Part shown: positions 24,648 through 33,555 of the stretch, piece by piece | Layout: each line of letters starts with the position of its first letter | Position numbering within the stretch: the first letter of the stretch is position 1 | Assembly: GCA_028291365.1 (NCBI GenBank) | Contig: JAQGIE010000072.1 | Span: 1 to 43,377, forward strand | Source of the DNA: Rhodospirillales bacterium | GTDB taxonomy: Bacteria > Pseudomonadota > Alphaproteobacteria > BOG-932 > Roseiterribacteraceae | Reading direction: 5' to 3' | DNA: 43,377 nucleotides | Notes under the pieces: model-generated | What the model saw: the letters and a program-made list of their open reading frames with translations, nothing else | Databases searched by the model: none | What the model was told of the DNA's origin: nothing | Position numbers and translations under genes: made by a program

Positions 24648-26186
24648 ATGCGCAATCCCCTCGCCCGCGTCGCCTCAGGGTCGCTGCTGGCACTCGCAAG
24701 CGCAGCCGCAGCGTTGCTCGCTGGCTGCACCGTGGGACCGGACTTCCTGCGGCCGGCCGCCCCACCGGTCGACGGCTACACCGAAGAAGCGCTGCCCGCC
24801 GAAACCAATTCGGCCAAGGTCCCTGGCGGCGAGGCACAGCATTTCGTCCGCGACTTGGACATACCGGGCCAATGGTGGACGCTGTTTCATTCAGCGGAGC
24901 TCGATCAGCTGATCGAGCGAGCGTTTGCGGCCAATCCCAATCTGGGTGCGGCGCAAGCCGCGCTTCGCCAGGCGCGGGAAAATGTGTATGCTGGCGAGGG
25001 CGCTTACTTTCCCACCGTGACGGCCAACGGCTCGGCGACGCGCGAGAAGATTTCCGGCGCCGCGTTCGGCCTTCCGGCCTCGTCGTCGTCGTCGCCGCTC
25101 GGTGTCACCACGGCCGCGCTGAACGTCTCCTACAATCTGGATGTGTTCGGCGGCACACGCCGCCAGGTCGAGTCCTTGCAGGCGCAGGAGGACTATCAGC
25201 GGTACCAGCTCGAAGCGACGTATCTCAGCCTGACTTCGAACCTGGTCGTGGCGGCGGTGAACGAAGCGTCGCTGCGCGCGCAGATCGCCGCGACGGAGGA
25301 TGTCGTCGCGCTCGAGAGCGATTCACTCCGTGTCCTGCAAAACCAGTTCGAACTCGGCGGTGCCTCGAAAGTCGCCGTCCTGGCCCAGGCGGCCACCTTG
25401 GCGCAAACAAGGGCAACCCTGCCGCCTCTCCAGAAGCAGTTGGCGCAGCAGCGCAACCAGCTCGCGGCCTTGACCGGCGGCTTCCCGAGCCAGGATCACG
25501 GCCAGCCGTTCAACCTCGCCGATCTCAAACTGCCGCAGGACCTGCCGGTCAGCCTGCCCTCGAAGCTGATCGAGCAGCGCCCGGACGTGCGCTCGGCCGA
25601 GGCGCAGCTCCACGTCGCCAGCGCGAATATCGGCGTCGCCATCGCCAACGAACTGCCCTCGTTCGACATCACGGGATCGATCGGCTCGACCGCGCTCGGC
25701 TTTGGCAAGATGTTCAGCCCGGGCACCGGCGTGTGGAGTCTCGGCGGCAGCGTCGCGCAGACGCTGTTCGACGGCGGCACGCTGCTGCATCGCAAGCGCG
25801 CCGCGGACGCGGCGTTCGATCAATCGAGCGAACAATACCGCGCGACGGTGATCTCCGCGGTGCAGGACGTCGCCAACGCGCTACGCGCGCTGCAAGCCGA
25901 CGCCGATGCCGTGAATGCGCAGGCGACGGCGGTGCAGACCGCTTCCGACAGCCTCGCGATCTCGCGCCAGCAGTTCCAGACCGGCGCCATCACCTATCTG
26001 TCGCTGCTCACCGCCCAGCAAACCTATCAGCAGGCGCGCATCAATCTCGCAGTCGCCCAGGGCAATCGCTACGCCGACACCGCTGCGTTGTTCCAGGCGC
26101 TCGGCGGCGGCTGGTGGCACCGGACCGATGTCGCCGCGAAGGTCGATGGTCCCGACCGGATCGCCCTGCCCATTCCGACCCGTTAG
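24648..26186 (+). CDS. RND efflux outer membrane factor (NodT/OprM family lipoprotein)
   Basis: A 512-residue TolC-like lipoprotein. The signal ends in a lipobox (ALLAGC, acylated C27) and continues TVGPDFLRPAAPPVDGY, the standard NodT start. Two OEP repeats follow (FAANPNLGAAQAALRQAREN; LIEQRPDVRSAEAQLHVASA, NIGVAIANELPSFDITGSIG). The ATG at 24648 gives the correct signal; the longer in-frame start would put a soluble stretch ahead of it. It is the first gene of OMF-adaptor-pump order, 16 bases before the adaptor gene. It forms the outer membrane channel of the tripartite pump. No strong ribosome-binding site is visible. Confidence 0.92.
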   Translation: MRNPLARVASGSLLALASAAAALLAGCTVGPDFLRPAAPPVDGYTEEALPAETNSAKVPGGEAQHFVRDLDIPGQWWTLFHSAELDQLIERAFAANPNLGAAQAALRQARENVYAGEGAYFPTVTANGSATREKISGAAFGLPASSSSSPLGVTTAALNVSYNLDVFGGTRRQVESLQAQEDYQRYQLEATYLSLTSNLVVAAVNEASLRAQIAATEDVVALESDSLRVLQNQFELGGASKVAVLAQAATLAQTRATLPPLQKQLAQQRNQLAALTGGFPSQDHGQPFNLADLKLPQDLPVSLPSKLIEQRPDVRSAEAQLHVASANIGVAIANELPSFDITGSIGSTALGFGKMFSPGTGVWSLGGSVAQTLFDGGTLLHRKRAADAAFDQSSEQYRATVISAVQDVANALRALQADADAVNAQATAVQTASDSLAISRQQFQTGAITYLSLLTAQQTYQQARINLAVAQGNRYADTAALFQALGGGWWHRTDVAAKVDGPDRIALPIPTR

Positions 26187-26202
26187 CAGAAAGATCAAGA
26201 CG

Positions 26203-27336
26203 ATGATCAAGCGCATGGTCCTGATGCTGGTCGTGGTCGGCCTGGTGTTCGGCGGGATCTTCGGGTTCCAGGTTTTCAAGGGCAAGATGATCAAGCAGGC
26301 CCTGGCAGCGCTCAGTGCGCCGCCACAAACCGTCTCGACGATCCAAGCGACGGAGCAGGACTGGGGATCAACGCTCGAGGCGGTCGGCAGCCTGCGAGCG
26401 GTGCGCGGAGCCGATCTCAGCCCGCAGGTCGCCGGAACGGTCTCGGCGCTCCATTTCGACTCGTCCATGGACGTCAAGGAAGGCGCCCTGCTGGTCGAAC
26501 TGGCATCAGCCGATGACGTCGCCAAGCTGCAATCCCTCAAGGAGAACGCAGCGCTGGCAAAGCTCACCTACGACCGCGATGTCCGCCAGCTGAGGGCGCA
26601 GGCAATCAGCCAGCAGACCGTCGACAACGACCTGCAGACGGTGAAGAGCGATGATGCGCTGGTCGCCCAGCAGCAGGCATTGCTCGACTACAAGATGATC
26701 CGCGCACCGTTCGCGGGGCGGCTGGGCATCCGCCAGATCGATCTCGGCCAATATCTCGCCCCCGGCACCGTGATGGTGACGCTGCAAGCCCTCGACCCGA
26801 TCTACGTCGATTTCTTCCTGCCCCAGCAGGCGCTCGGTCAGATCCGCATCGGACAGGCGGCGACGGCGAAGATCGACACCTATCCCGGCCAGGAATTCGC
26901 CGGCGAGATCTCCTCGATCAATTCGCGGGTCGATACCGCCACCCGCAACGTGCAAGTTCGTGCCGCGCTCAAGAATGCGGATCACAGGCTGTTGCCGGGC
27001 ATGTTTGCGACCGTGGTCATCGCGGTCGGCCAGCCGCAACGCATGGTCACGCTGCCGCAGACCGCGATCGCCTACAACGCTTACGGCAGCACGGTCTTCA
27101 GCGTCGACGACAAGGGCAAGGATGCGAGTGGAAAATCGCAGCTGGTCGCCCGCCAGAGCTTCGTCACGACCGGTGCTGCGCGCGGCGATCAGATTACGAT
27201 CTTGAAGGGCGTTAAGCCGGGCGAGGTCATCGTCAGTTCGGGCCAGGTAAAGCTGCATAACGGCTCGCCGCTGGTGATCAACAACTCGGTCCAGCCGAGC
27301 AACGATCCCGCCCCGAACCCCGTCGATCATCTCTGA
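26203..27336 (+). CDS. RND efflux periplasmic adaptor (membrane fusion protein)
   Basis: A 377-residue adaptor anchored by one N-terminal helix (MVLMLVVVGLVFGGIFGF). Domains in order: lipoyl half (LRAVRGADLSPQVAGTVSAL), a short alpha hairpin (about residues 110-155), second lipoyl half (MIRAPFAGRLGIRQIDLGQY), beta-barrel (VDFFLPQQALGQIRIGQAAT; SINSRVDTATRNVQVRAALK; LLPGMFATVVIAVG) and membrane-proximal domain. It bridges the pump and outer membrane factor. Both flanking genes are within 17 bases. The short hairpin is typical of MdtA/MexH-like adaptors. Confidence 0.93.
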   Translation: MIKRMVLMLVVVGLVFGGIFGFQVFKGKMIKQALAALSAPPQTVSTIQATEQDWGSTLEAVGSLRAVRGADLSPQVAGTVSALHFDSSMDVKEGALLVELASADDVAKLQSLKENAALAKLTYDRDVRQLRAQAISQQTVDNDLQTVKSDDALVAQQQALLDYKMIRAPFAGRLGIRQIDLGQYLAPGTVMVTLQALDPIYVDFFLPQQALGQIRIGQAATAKIDTYPGQEFAGEISSINSRVDTATRNVQVRAALKNADHRLLPGMFATVVIAVGQPQRMVTLPQTAIAYNAYGSTVFSVDDKGKDASGKSQLVARQSFVTTGAARGDQITILKGVKPGEVIVSSGQVKLHNGSPLVINNSVQPSNDPAPNPVDHL

Positions 27337-27348
27337 CCGCTTCACGCC

Positions 27349-30300
27349 ATGCACTTCACCGACATCTTCATTCGCCGGCCCGTTCTGGCGACCGTCGTCA
27401 GCCTGATGATCCTCGTGCTCGGCCTGCGCGCCGCCGTCTCGCTGCCGGTCCTGCAATATCCGCGCACGCAGAATGCCGTGGTGACCGTCTCGACGATCTT
27501 TTACGGCGCCGACCCGCAGGTGGTTGCCGGCTTCATCACCACGCCGCTCGAGAACGCAATCGCGCAGGCGAACGGCATCGACTACATGAGCTCGACCAGC
27601 CAAAGCGGGACGAGCACGATCACGATTAACCTGCGGCTGAACTACGACGCCGACCAGGCGCTGACCGAAATCAACACCAAGGTGAATTCGGTCCTCAACC
27701 AGCTGCCGCCGGGAACCCAGCAGCCGACCATGACGGTCAAGGTCGGCCAGACCATCGACGCGATGTATATCGGGTTCGACAGCAACGTGCTCGCCCCGAA
27801 CCAGATCACCGACTATCTCGTGCGGGTCGTGCAGCCGAAGCTGCAAGCCGTCACCGGCGTTCAGACCGCCGAACTGCTCGGCCGCAAGAACTTCGCGCTG
27901 CGCGCCTGGCTCGACCCGACCAAGCTGGCCGCCTACGGCCTCACCGCCACCGACGTCAATCAGGCGCTCTCGAGCAACGACTTCATCGCCGGCCTTGGCG
28001 CCACCAAGGGGCAGATGGTCCAGGTCAATCTCAGCGCCTCGACCAACCTGCACACCGAAGACGAGTTCGCCAATCTGGTGCTCAAGCAGGCCAACGGCGC
28101 CATCGTGCGCCTCAAGGATGTGGCGAATGTCTCGCTGGGCTCCGACGATTACGACACGCAAGTCGCGTTCGACGGCAAGCAGGCCGTCTATGTCGGCATC
28201 CAGGTCGCGCCCGCCGCCAACCTGCTCGACGTCATCAACGGGGTGAAGAAGATCCTCCCCGATATCCAAGCCCAGCTCCCGCAGGGCTTGAACGGTGCCG
28301 TCGTCTACGACTCCACCGCCTTCGTGAACAGCTCGATCAACGAGGTCGTGAGCACCTTGCTCGAGTCACTCGTGATCGTGACGCTGGTCGTGTTCGCCTT
28401 CCTCGGCTCGCTGCGCTCGGTCATGATTCCGACCGTCGCGATCCCGCTGTCGCTGATCGGCACCTTCACGCTGATGCTGGTCTTCGGCTTCTCGATCAAT
28501 CTCCTCACCTTGCTCGCGCTCGTGCTCGCGATCGGCCTGGTGGTCGACGACGCCATCATCGTGGTCGAGAACGTCAACCGACATCTCGAGGACGGCATGA
28601 AGCCGATTCCGGCGGCGATCCAGGCCGCTCGGGAGCTCGGCGGGCCGATCATCGCGATGACGGCGGTGCTGGTCGCGGTCTATGTGCCGATCGGCTTCCA
28701 GGGCGGCCTCACGGGCGCGCTGTTCACCGAGTTCGCCTTCACGCTGGTCAGTGCCGTCACGGTGTCCGCGGTGATCGCGCTGACCTTGTCGCCGATGATG
28801 TGCTCGCGCTTTCTGAAGCCGCACGCGACGGATCGCAGCGGCTTGCAGGAGCGGCTGGTCGACTTCATCGACCGCCGCTTCGACGGGCTCCGACGCGCCT
28901 ATGAGCGGCAGCTGCACGGCAGCCTGAATTACCTGCCGGTGACCGGCGTGTTCGCGCTGATCATCCTTGGCAGCATCTATTTCCTCTATACCAGCGCCCA
29001 GACCGAACTCGCGCCGCAGGAGGATCAGGGCGTCGTCATCGCGCAGGCGACCAGCGCGCCGAATGCCACCCTGCAGCAACGGCTGCTCTATGACGCGCAG
29101 GTCGAGCAGACCTTCGCCAAGCATCCGGAGACCGATCACGTGTTCCAGCTCGACGTTGCCGGTCAGGACATTGCGGGCATGGTGCTCAAGCCGTGGGACC
29201 AGCGGCGCGCGACGAGCACCCAGTTGCAGCCGGTGTTGCAGGGCCAGCTCGCCCAAATTGCCGGCCAGCGGATCGTCGCTTTTCAGCCGCCGTCGCTGCC
29301 GGGCGCTCAGGGGCTGCCTCTGCAGTTCGTCATCGACACGACCGATGCGTTCGAAAAGCTGGACGGCGTCGCGCAGGCATTCCTGCAGGAAGCGACCAAG
29401 AGCGGCCTGTTCATCTTCCTCGATACGGATCTGCGCATCGACCAGCCCCAATCGACGGTCGAGATCGATCGCGACAAGACCGCCCAGCTTGGCCTGAAGA
29501 TGAGCGACGTCGGCGGCGCGATGGCGTGGATGCTGGGCGGCGGCTTCGTAAACTATTTCAGCCTCGACCAGCGCTCCTACAAGGTGATGCCGCAAGTGCA
29601 GCAGCGCTACCGCCAGAATCTGCAACAGCTGCTCGACTTCTATATCGGTTCGGTCAACGGCACGCCGATCCCGCTCTCGACGGTGGCGCACATCACCACC
29701 CAGACCGTCCCGGAATCGCTCAACCACTTCCAGCAGCTCAACGAGGCGACGATCCAGGGCGTCGTGGCGCCCGGCGTCTCGATGGGGCAGGCCCTGACCT
29801 ATCTCAACGATCTCGCGGCGCACACGCTGCCGCGCGGCTACTCGATCGATTACGGCGGGCTGTCGCGCCAGTATGTCCAGGAATCGAGCGGCTTCGTCGC
29901 CACCTTCGGCTTCGCGTTGATCATCATCTTCCTCGCGCTGGCGGCGCTGTTCGAAAGTTTCCGCGATCCGTTCATCATCCTGGTGTCGGTACCGCTCTCG
30001 ATCGCCGGCGCGCTGGTCTTCATCTCGGTCGGGGTCGGCGGCGCGACGCTGAACATCTACACCGAAGTCGGGCTCGTCACCTTGATGGGGCTGGTGAGCA
30101 AGCATGGCATTCTGCTGGTCGAGTTCGCCAACGAGCTGCAGCAGCAAGGCAGGTCCAAGCGCGAGGCGATCGAGCAGGCCGCCGGCATTCGGCTGCGCCC
30201 GATTCTGATGACGACCGCCGCCATGGTCCTGGGCGTCTTCCCGCTGCTGGTTGCCAGCGGCGCCGGCGCGGTGTCGCGCTTCGACATGGGCCTGGTGATC

Positions 30301-30414
30301 GCCAGCGGCCTCGCGATCGGCACGCTGTTCACGCTGTTCGTCGTGCCCGCCGTCTATCTCATGCTCGCGGCCGATCACAGCGTGAAGGATCCGGTTGGCG
30401 TGAACCCGGCCTGA
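27349..30414 (+). CDS. RND multidrug efflux permease (HAE1 / AcrB-like)
   Basis: A 1021-residue proton-driven inner-membrane pump. It begins MHFTDIFIRRPVLATVVSLM, the standard RND first helix. The proton relay is present: D400 and D401 in TM4 (LAIGLVVDDAIIVVENVNRH) and K918 in TM10 (LMGLVSKHGILLVEFANEL), matching AcrB D407, D408 and K940. The porter and docking domains (residues about 40-330 and 560-860) are complete. The length and organic-compound features place it with AcrB/MexB-type pumps rather than the heavy-metal CzcA group. Substrates are not predictable. It is the last gene of the pump operon and ends 68 bases before a 25-codon ORF with a strong ribosome-binding site. Confidence 0.95.
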   Translation: MHFTDIFIRRPVLATVVSLMILVLGLRAAVSLPVLQYPRTQNAVVTVSTIFYGADPQVVAGFITTPLENAIAQANGIDYMSSTSQSGTSTITINLRLNYDADQALTEINTKVNSVLNQLPPGTQQPTMTVKVGQTIDAMYIGFDSNVLAPNQITDYLVRVVQPKLQAVTGVQTAELLGRKNFALRAWLDPTKLAAYGLTATDVNQALSSNDFIAGLGATKGQMVQVNLSASTNLHTEDEFANLVLKQANGAIVRLKDVANVSLGSDDYDTQVAFDGKQAVYVGIQVAPAANLLDVINGVKKILPDIQAQLPQGLNGAVVYDSTAFVNSSINEVVSTLLESLVIVTLVVFAFLGSLRSVMIPTVAIPLSLIGTFTLMLVFGFSINLLTLLALVLAIGLVVDDAIIVVENVNRHLEDGMKPIPAAIQAARELGGPIIAMTAVLVAVYVPIGFQGGLTGALFTEFAFTLVSAVTVSAVIALTLSPMMCSRFLKPHATDRSGLQERLVDFIDRRFDGLRRAYERQLHGSLNYLPVTGVFALIILGSIYFLYTSAQTELAPQEDQGVVIAQATSAPNATLQQRLLYDAQVEQTFAKHPETDHVFQLDVAGQDIAGMVLKPWDQRRATSTQLQPVLQGQLAQIAGQRIVAFQPPSLPGAQGLPLQFVIDTTDAFEKLDGVAQAFLQEATKSGLFIFLDTDLRIDQPQSTVEIDRDKTAQLGLKMSDVGGAMAWMLGGGFVNYFSLDQRSYKVMPQVQQRYRQNLQQLLDFYIGSVNGTPIPLSTVAHITTQTVPESLNHFQQLNEATIQGVVAPGVSMGQALTYLNDLAAHTLPRGYSIDYGGLSRQYVQESSGFVATFGFALIIIFLALAALFESFRDPFIILVSVPLSIAGALVFISVGVGGATLNIYTEVGLVTLMGLVSKHGILLVEFANELQQQGRSKREAIEQAAGIRLRPILMTTAAMVLGVFPLLVASGAGAVSRFDMGLVIASGLAIGTLFTLFVVPAVYLMLAADHSVKDPVGVNPA

Positions 30415-30481
30415 TCAACATGGCCGCCGCGGCGAGACGACTTCGCGTGGCCACCGTGCCGCGAACACCGGAGGTGTGATG

Positions 30482-30559
30482 ATGGGCGTGATCGTGATGG
30501 CAGTCGGCGCCACGTGGGGAATCGCCGCCCTGCTGCTCGCGCTGATGGAGGATTGGTGA
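30482..30559 (+). CDS. Very small single-helix membrane protein
   Basis: MGVIVMAVGATWGIAALLLA followed by LMEDW: 25 residues, almost entirely one hydrophobic helix with an acidic C-terminal tail. A strong Shine-Dalgarno sequence (GGAGGTG, 30470-30476) ends 5 bases before this ATG; a second ATG lies one codon earlier. It directly follows the RND pump gene on the same strand. Small proteins that bind RND pumps (such as AcrZ) are known, but this one has no similarity to them that I can recognise, so a pump-modulator role is only a guess. Confidence 0.45.
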   Translation: MGVIVMAVGATWGIAALLLALMEDW

Positions 30560-30647
30560 CGATGGCGTGGGCGTCGGAATCGTGGCGCCGGGTGCGCTGA
30601 CGGTTCTCTTGCTTGCGCTGCCGGAACAAAGATCCCGCGTACGAAAG

Positions 30648-30661
30648 CTGACGACCGTCAA
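30648..30661. promoter_or_regulatory. Weak FNR/FixK-like box upstream of trxC
   Basis: CTGACGACCGTCAA differs from TTGA-N6-TCAA in one position. Its centre is about 43 bases before the trxC ATG. Confidence 0.25.
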
Positions 30662-30697
30662 GGCAGCCCGGCGGCCGCCAGGCGATGCTGCGGCGCC

Positions 30698-31153
30698 ATG
30701 GCTGCCATTCTCCAGATCGTCTGTCCCCATTGCGACCAGATCAACCGCATGGCGCGCGAGCGGTTGCGCGACAGCGGCAAGTGCGGCGCCTGTCACCAGC
30801 CGCTCTTCACGGGCAAGCCGGTGGCGCTCGACGACGCCAAGCGGTTCGAGCGACACGCGAAGTACAGCGACCTGCCGCTGCTGGTCGATGTGTGGGCGCC
30901 TTGGTGCGGCCCGTGCCTGGCGATGGCGCCCACGTTCGAAGCAGCGGCTGCCGAACTCGAACCCGAATTCAGGCTGGTCAAGGTCAATGGCGACGAGGCG
31001 GCCGAACTATCGGCGCGCTTCGCGATCCGGCACATCCCGACCTTGCTGCTGATCCTGCACGACCGCGAACTGGCGCGCAGCTCGGGGGCGATGAGCCAAC
31101 AACAGCTGCTGCGCTGGGCACACGAGCACGCACCGCGCCTCGAAGCGGCGTGA
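30698..31153 (+). CDS. trxC: Thioredoxin 2 (zinc-finger thioredoxin)
   Basis: A 151-residue cytoplasmic disulfide reductase. The N-terminal zinc finger has C9, C12, C29 and C32 (IVCPHCDQ, KCGACHQ), the mark of TrxC. The thioredoxin fold follows, with the active site WCGPC (C70, C73) in LLVDVWAPWCGPCLAMAP and the cis-proline loop RHIPTLLL. The length is normal. A weak FNR-like word lies just upstream, and a bidirectional terminator lies about 100 bases downstream. It has no close operon partner; oxidative stress control is usual for the family. Confidence 0.95.
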   Translation: MAAILQIVCPHCDQINRMARERLRDSGKCGACHQPLFTGKPVALDDAKRFERHAKYSDLPLLVDVWAPWCGPCLAMAPTFEAAAAELEPEFRLVKVNGDEAAELSARFAIRHIPTLLLILHDRELARSSGAMSQQQLLRWAHEHAPRLEAA

Positions 31154-31250
31154 CCGATCGTCGAATTCGCGCCGCCTGCTGCTTCTGGCGTGGCGATTTC
31201 ATCCAGTGCACGTTCCGTGCGCGCGTTCGAGCGAGTTCAACGCAAAAGAG

Positions 31251-31270
31251 CCGACGTTCGAGAACGTCGG
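31251..31270. terminator. Bidirectional intrinsic terminator
   Basis: CCGACGTTC (31251-31259) pairs perfectly with GAACGTCGG (31262-31270). AAAAGAG precedes it and CCCTTTG follows, so both directions have a short U-rich tail. It separates convergent trxC and the PepSY-like gene. Confidence 0.75.
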
Positions 31271-31295
31271 CCCTTTGTAGCGTAGACGAATACCG

Positions 31296-32003
31296 TCACT
31301 CCCGTAGTAGCAGCGCGCTCCGGTCCCAAACCGGGCGGATCTGGCCGAGATTTGGGCCGGAGGGCCCAACCTGCTTGTCCATGAGTTCGCTCAGCGTTCG
31401 GGGATCGTAGACGACCTCAACGTCCCGCTGCCGGATCACGTTGCCGGTGACGGCATTGACCGCACCGGATTTCAGCGCACCGTTCACCCACATATCCATC
31501 TGATAGGCGACGAGATCGGTGTCTGCCACCCTCGGTTTGGTGATCGCCGCGTTGAGCACCGTGCCGTTATAATACTGCTCCCCCGCTCGGAGCGCGTCGC
31601 CGAGGGGCACCGTCGCCTTCCATGCCATGTCGGCGTTGTCGAGTGCTTTCCAGGGCAACGACGATTGCGGCAGCGCCTCGACGCGCAGCACGGTGATTCT
31701 GTCGGTGAGCGGATTCAGTCGGACGTAGATGACCGGTTCGTCCTGCCTGGGCGACACCAGCGCTTCGTAGCCGCGCCCGGGTCCGTGCAACCATCGGATC
31801 TCCATGGTGCGCCCGCCGATCCGTTCTTCGATCCTGGTGACCGCGTCCGCCAGCGACGACGCGCGCATGATGCCGGTTGGGGGATCGGCGGTGGCGTTCG
31901 GTGTCGCGGTTACAATCGGTACCGTGGGCGATGATGGATTGTTCGCGGCAACGGCGGTCGCGGCCGAGAGCGTGACGACCGCAGCGAAGAAATGTTTGTA
32001 CAT
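31296..32003 (-). CDS. Exported protein with PepSY-like segments
   Basis: A 235-residue protein with a signal peptide (MYKHFFAAVVTLSAATAVAA). The mature part has a region (residues about 50-105: LADAVTRIEERIGGRTMEIR, YEALVSPRQDEPVIYVRLNP, LTDRITVLRV) and a C-terminal strand GAVNAVTGNVI that resemble PepSY units, small periplasmic domains without enzymatic activity. I do not recognise a named family. The start at 32003 opens the signal peptide. An exact TTGACGTCCGTCAA box lies 55-68 bases upstream, a typical place for an FNR-class activator site. Confidence 0.7.
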   Translation of the reverse strand: MYKHFFAAVVTLSAATAVAANNPSSPTVPIVTATPNATADPPTGIMRASSLADAVTRIEERIGGRTMEIRWLHGPGRGYEALVSPRQDEPVIYVRLNPLTDRITVLRVEALPQSSLPWKALDNADMAWKATVPLGDALRAGEQYYNGTVLNAAITKPRVADTDLVAYQMDMWVNGALKSGAVNAVTGNVIRQRDVEVVYDPRTLSELMDKQVGPSGPNLGQIRPVWDRSALLLRE

Positions 32004-32057
32004 GGATCGATCCTCAATGTGTGGGCGGCCACCATCTACCTCCAGCGGTCGCACGCC

Positions 32058-32071
32058 TTGACGTCCGTCAA
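32058..32071. promoter_or_regulatory. FNR/FixK-like box upstream of the exported PepSY-like gene
   Basis: TTGACGTCCGTCAA is a TTGA-N6-TCAA site with TTGAC/GTCAA arms. If it acted at -41.5, transcription would start near 32023, 20 bases before the ATG. Confidence 0.5.
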
Positions 32072-32144
32072 CGCGGCTGGTTGCACGGCGTTTCGTTCGG
32101 CTGCACCAACAAGGTCGAGTTCGCTCGGATCTTTCGTCCTGTAC

Positions 32145-32173
32145 TGTCGTAGTCTGCTGATGTCGTAGTCTGC
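32145..32173. repeat. Short tandem direct repeat
   Basis: TGTCGTAGTCTGC occurs at 32145-32157 and again at 32161-32173, separated by TGA (16-base period). It lies in the 354-base spacer 32004-32357. Apart from this, the FNR-like box, and a small GGGCG/CGCCC hairpin near 32330, I see nothing in that spacer. Confidence 0.6.
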
Positions 32174-32357
32174 ATCGTGCAAATGGACTTGCGCCGTGTC
32201 CGTCGCGCCGATCGCAGCGCGATCTCATCGACGCCAAGCCCCGCCGCAAACAACGGATGCCTCACTCAGGACCAATCACAGTTCGCGCGCGCTGCTAGCG
32301 CTGTAGCTGCTTCATTACGCGCTGGGGGCGAAGCGCCCGTGCAATCCCTGCTGTGGC

Positions 32358-32969
32358 TCAACGGTTCAGTGCCTTCGGGCCGCTTACGAAGTGATCGCCG
32401 CGGACGTAGAAACGCAGGGGGCGGTCGGTTGCACGCGAGAGGCCGATCCGCACGCTCGTCCCGATTTCCGGGGCGTCGTGGTCGTCACGCGCGAGCCATA
32501 AGGGCCCCGTCCGGCAGAGGTCGATGCCGTTCAGGCGACGATTGATATCGAGCGCAGCTGTGAGACGCCCTGGTCCTCGCGTGAGGTCGCGCAACTTCTG
32601 AACGCGACGATTTCGCTGCATCGGTTGTAGGCCGACCAGCGGTTCAAGCGCCCTGATCAGGACACCGGCGCCGATGCCGGCGGTCTCGCTCGAGACGTTG
32701 AGCAAGTAAGACGTGCCATAGGCAAGATAGATGTAGGCGTGGCCACGGCAGAGGAAGAGCGCGTCATTCCGCAACGTCTCGCCCCGATAGGCGTGACCCG
32801 CGGCGTCGCCGACCGGGTAAGCTTCGGTCTCGACAATACGCCCGCTGAGAGAGCCTTCAGGCGTCTCCCGCACCACGATCTTGCCGATCAGGTGTCGGGC
32901 GAGCAGGACCGTGTCGAGCGGAAGTTCGGTCCGGGCGAGCACCTCGTAGTCATCTGTCGCCAGCCGCAC
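32358..32969 (-). CDS. 3-methyladenine DNA glycosylase (AAG/MPG family)
   Basis: A 203-residue base-excision repair enzyme that removes alkylated purines. Family marks: LARHLIGKIVVRETPEGSLS, GRIVETEAYPVGDAAGHAYR (with the catalytic Glu in VETEAY), GHAYIYLAYGTSYLLNVSSE (the intercalating Tyr loop), GAGVLIRALEPLVG, and LTRGPGRLTAALDINRRLNG. The length is typical. It begins 3 bases after the stop of the NTF2-like gene on the same strand, so the two are likely co-transcribed. Confidence 0.93.
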   Translation of the reverse strand: MRLATDDYEVLARTELPLDTVLLARHLIGKIVVRETPEGSLSGRIVETEAYPVGDAAGHAYRGETLRNDALFLCRGHAYIYLAYGTSYLLNVSSETAGIGAGVLIRALEPLVGLQPMQRNRRVQKLRDLTRGPGRLTAALDINRRLNGIDLCRTGPLWLARDDHDAPEIGTSVRIGLSRATDRPLRFYVRGDHFVSGPKALNR

Positions 32970-32972
32970 GCT

Positions 32973-33353
32973 TCAATCCATCGGTTCGGCCCACTGGGCG
33001 CGCGACGGACCCGGCTCGAACGGCTCGCCGAAATATTGCGTCTCGCGGACCACCTTGCCGCTCTCCAATTCCATGATACTCACGACGTATACGGGTTGCT
33101 CGTCATAGGTGAGGACGAATTCGCTGATCCAAAGATCGCCGCCACCCAGGATACGTCGCACGGTGAAGCGCTTCTTGCTCGGCTGCGCCATACGCGATGC
33201 CTGAATCCTGCGCCGACCGCGGATGCGCTCGCCCGATTGAGGATACTCGAGGACCGCGTGATCTTCGTAGATTTGGTGCTCCGCCGCGAAGTCGTTGGCG
33301 TCGGAAGCCGCCCAGTGAAGCTGCAAAGCGGCCCGCACGTCGTCGTCACGCAT
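32973..33353 (-). CDS. NTF2/SnoaL-like protein
   Basis: A 126-residue cone-fold protein of the SnoaL-like group: VRAALQLHWAASDANDFAAE, HQIYEDHAVLEYPQSGERIR, GRRRIQASRMAQPSKKRFTV, and strands DLWISEFVLTYDEQPVYVVS, IMELESGKVVRETQYFGEPF. The FGEPFEP ending is common in this subgroup. ATG 33353 follows GGAGGGACCCTT, so it is preferred over longer starts. Members bind or convert small hydrophobic molecules, but many have no known activity. It precedes the glycosylase by 3 bases. Confidence 0.82.
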   Translation of the reverse strand: MRDDDVRAALQLHWAASDANDFAAEHQIYEDHAVLEYPQSGERIRGRRRIQASRMAQPSKKRFTVRRILGGGDLWISEFVLTYDEQPVYVVSIMELESGKVVRETQYFGEPFEPGPSRAQWAEPMD

Positions 33354-33555
33354 AAGGGTCCCTCCACGGCAGCCGAAGCGCGTTCCATGATGGGTCTTCA
33401 GTTGCACTGAACTCGCAGCGCGCGAACTGGTGGCGACGTACCATTGCCTTGCGAACCCGCGCCGCCTGCGTCCGTTCACTTCACGCCCGACACATCTGGT
33501 GGCGGCTCCGCTGGGTTCGCAATTGTTGCCCATGAGCGACACAGCGTCTTCGCGC

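Noticed and set aside
24344-24730. Minus-strand frame starting MQPASNAAAALASASSDPEA as an intact gene
   Set aside because: It overlaps the outer membrane factor start and its N-terminal part has no helix-turn-helix; only parts of the region look TetR-like, in two frames, so I list a remnant instead.
26506-30378. Two very long minus-strand frames (587 and 670 codons) under the RND genes
   Set aside because: They mirror the adaptor and pump genes, which have full-length family matches.
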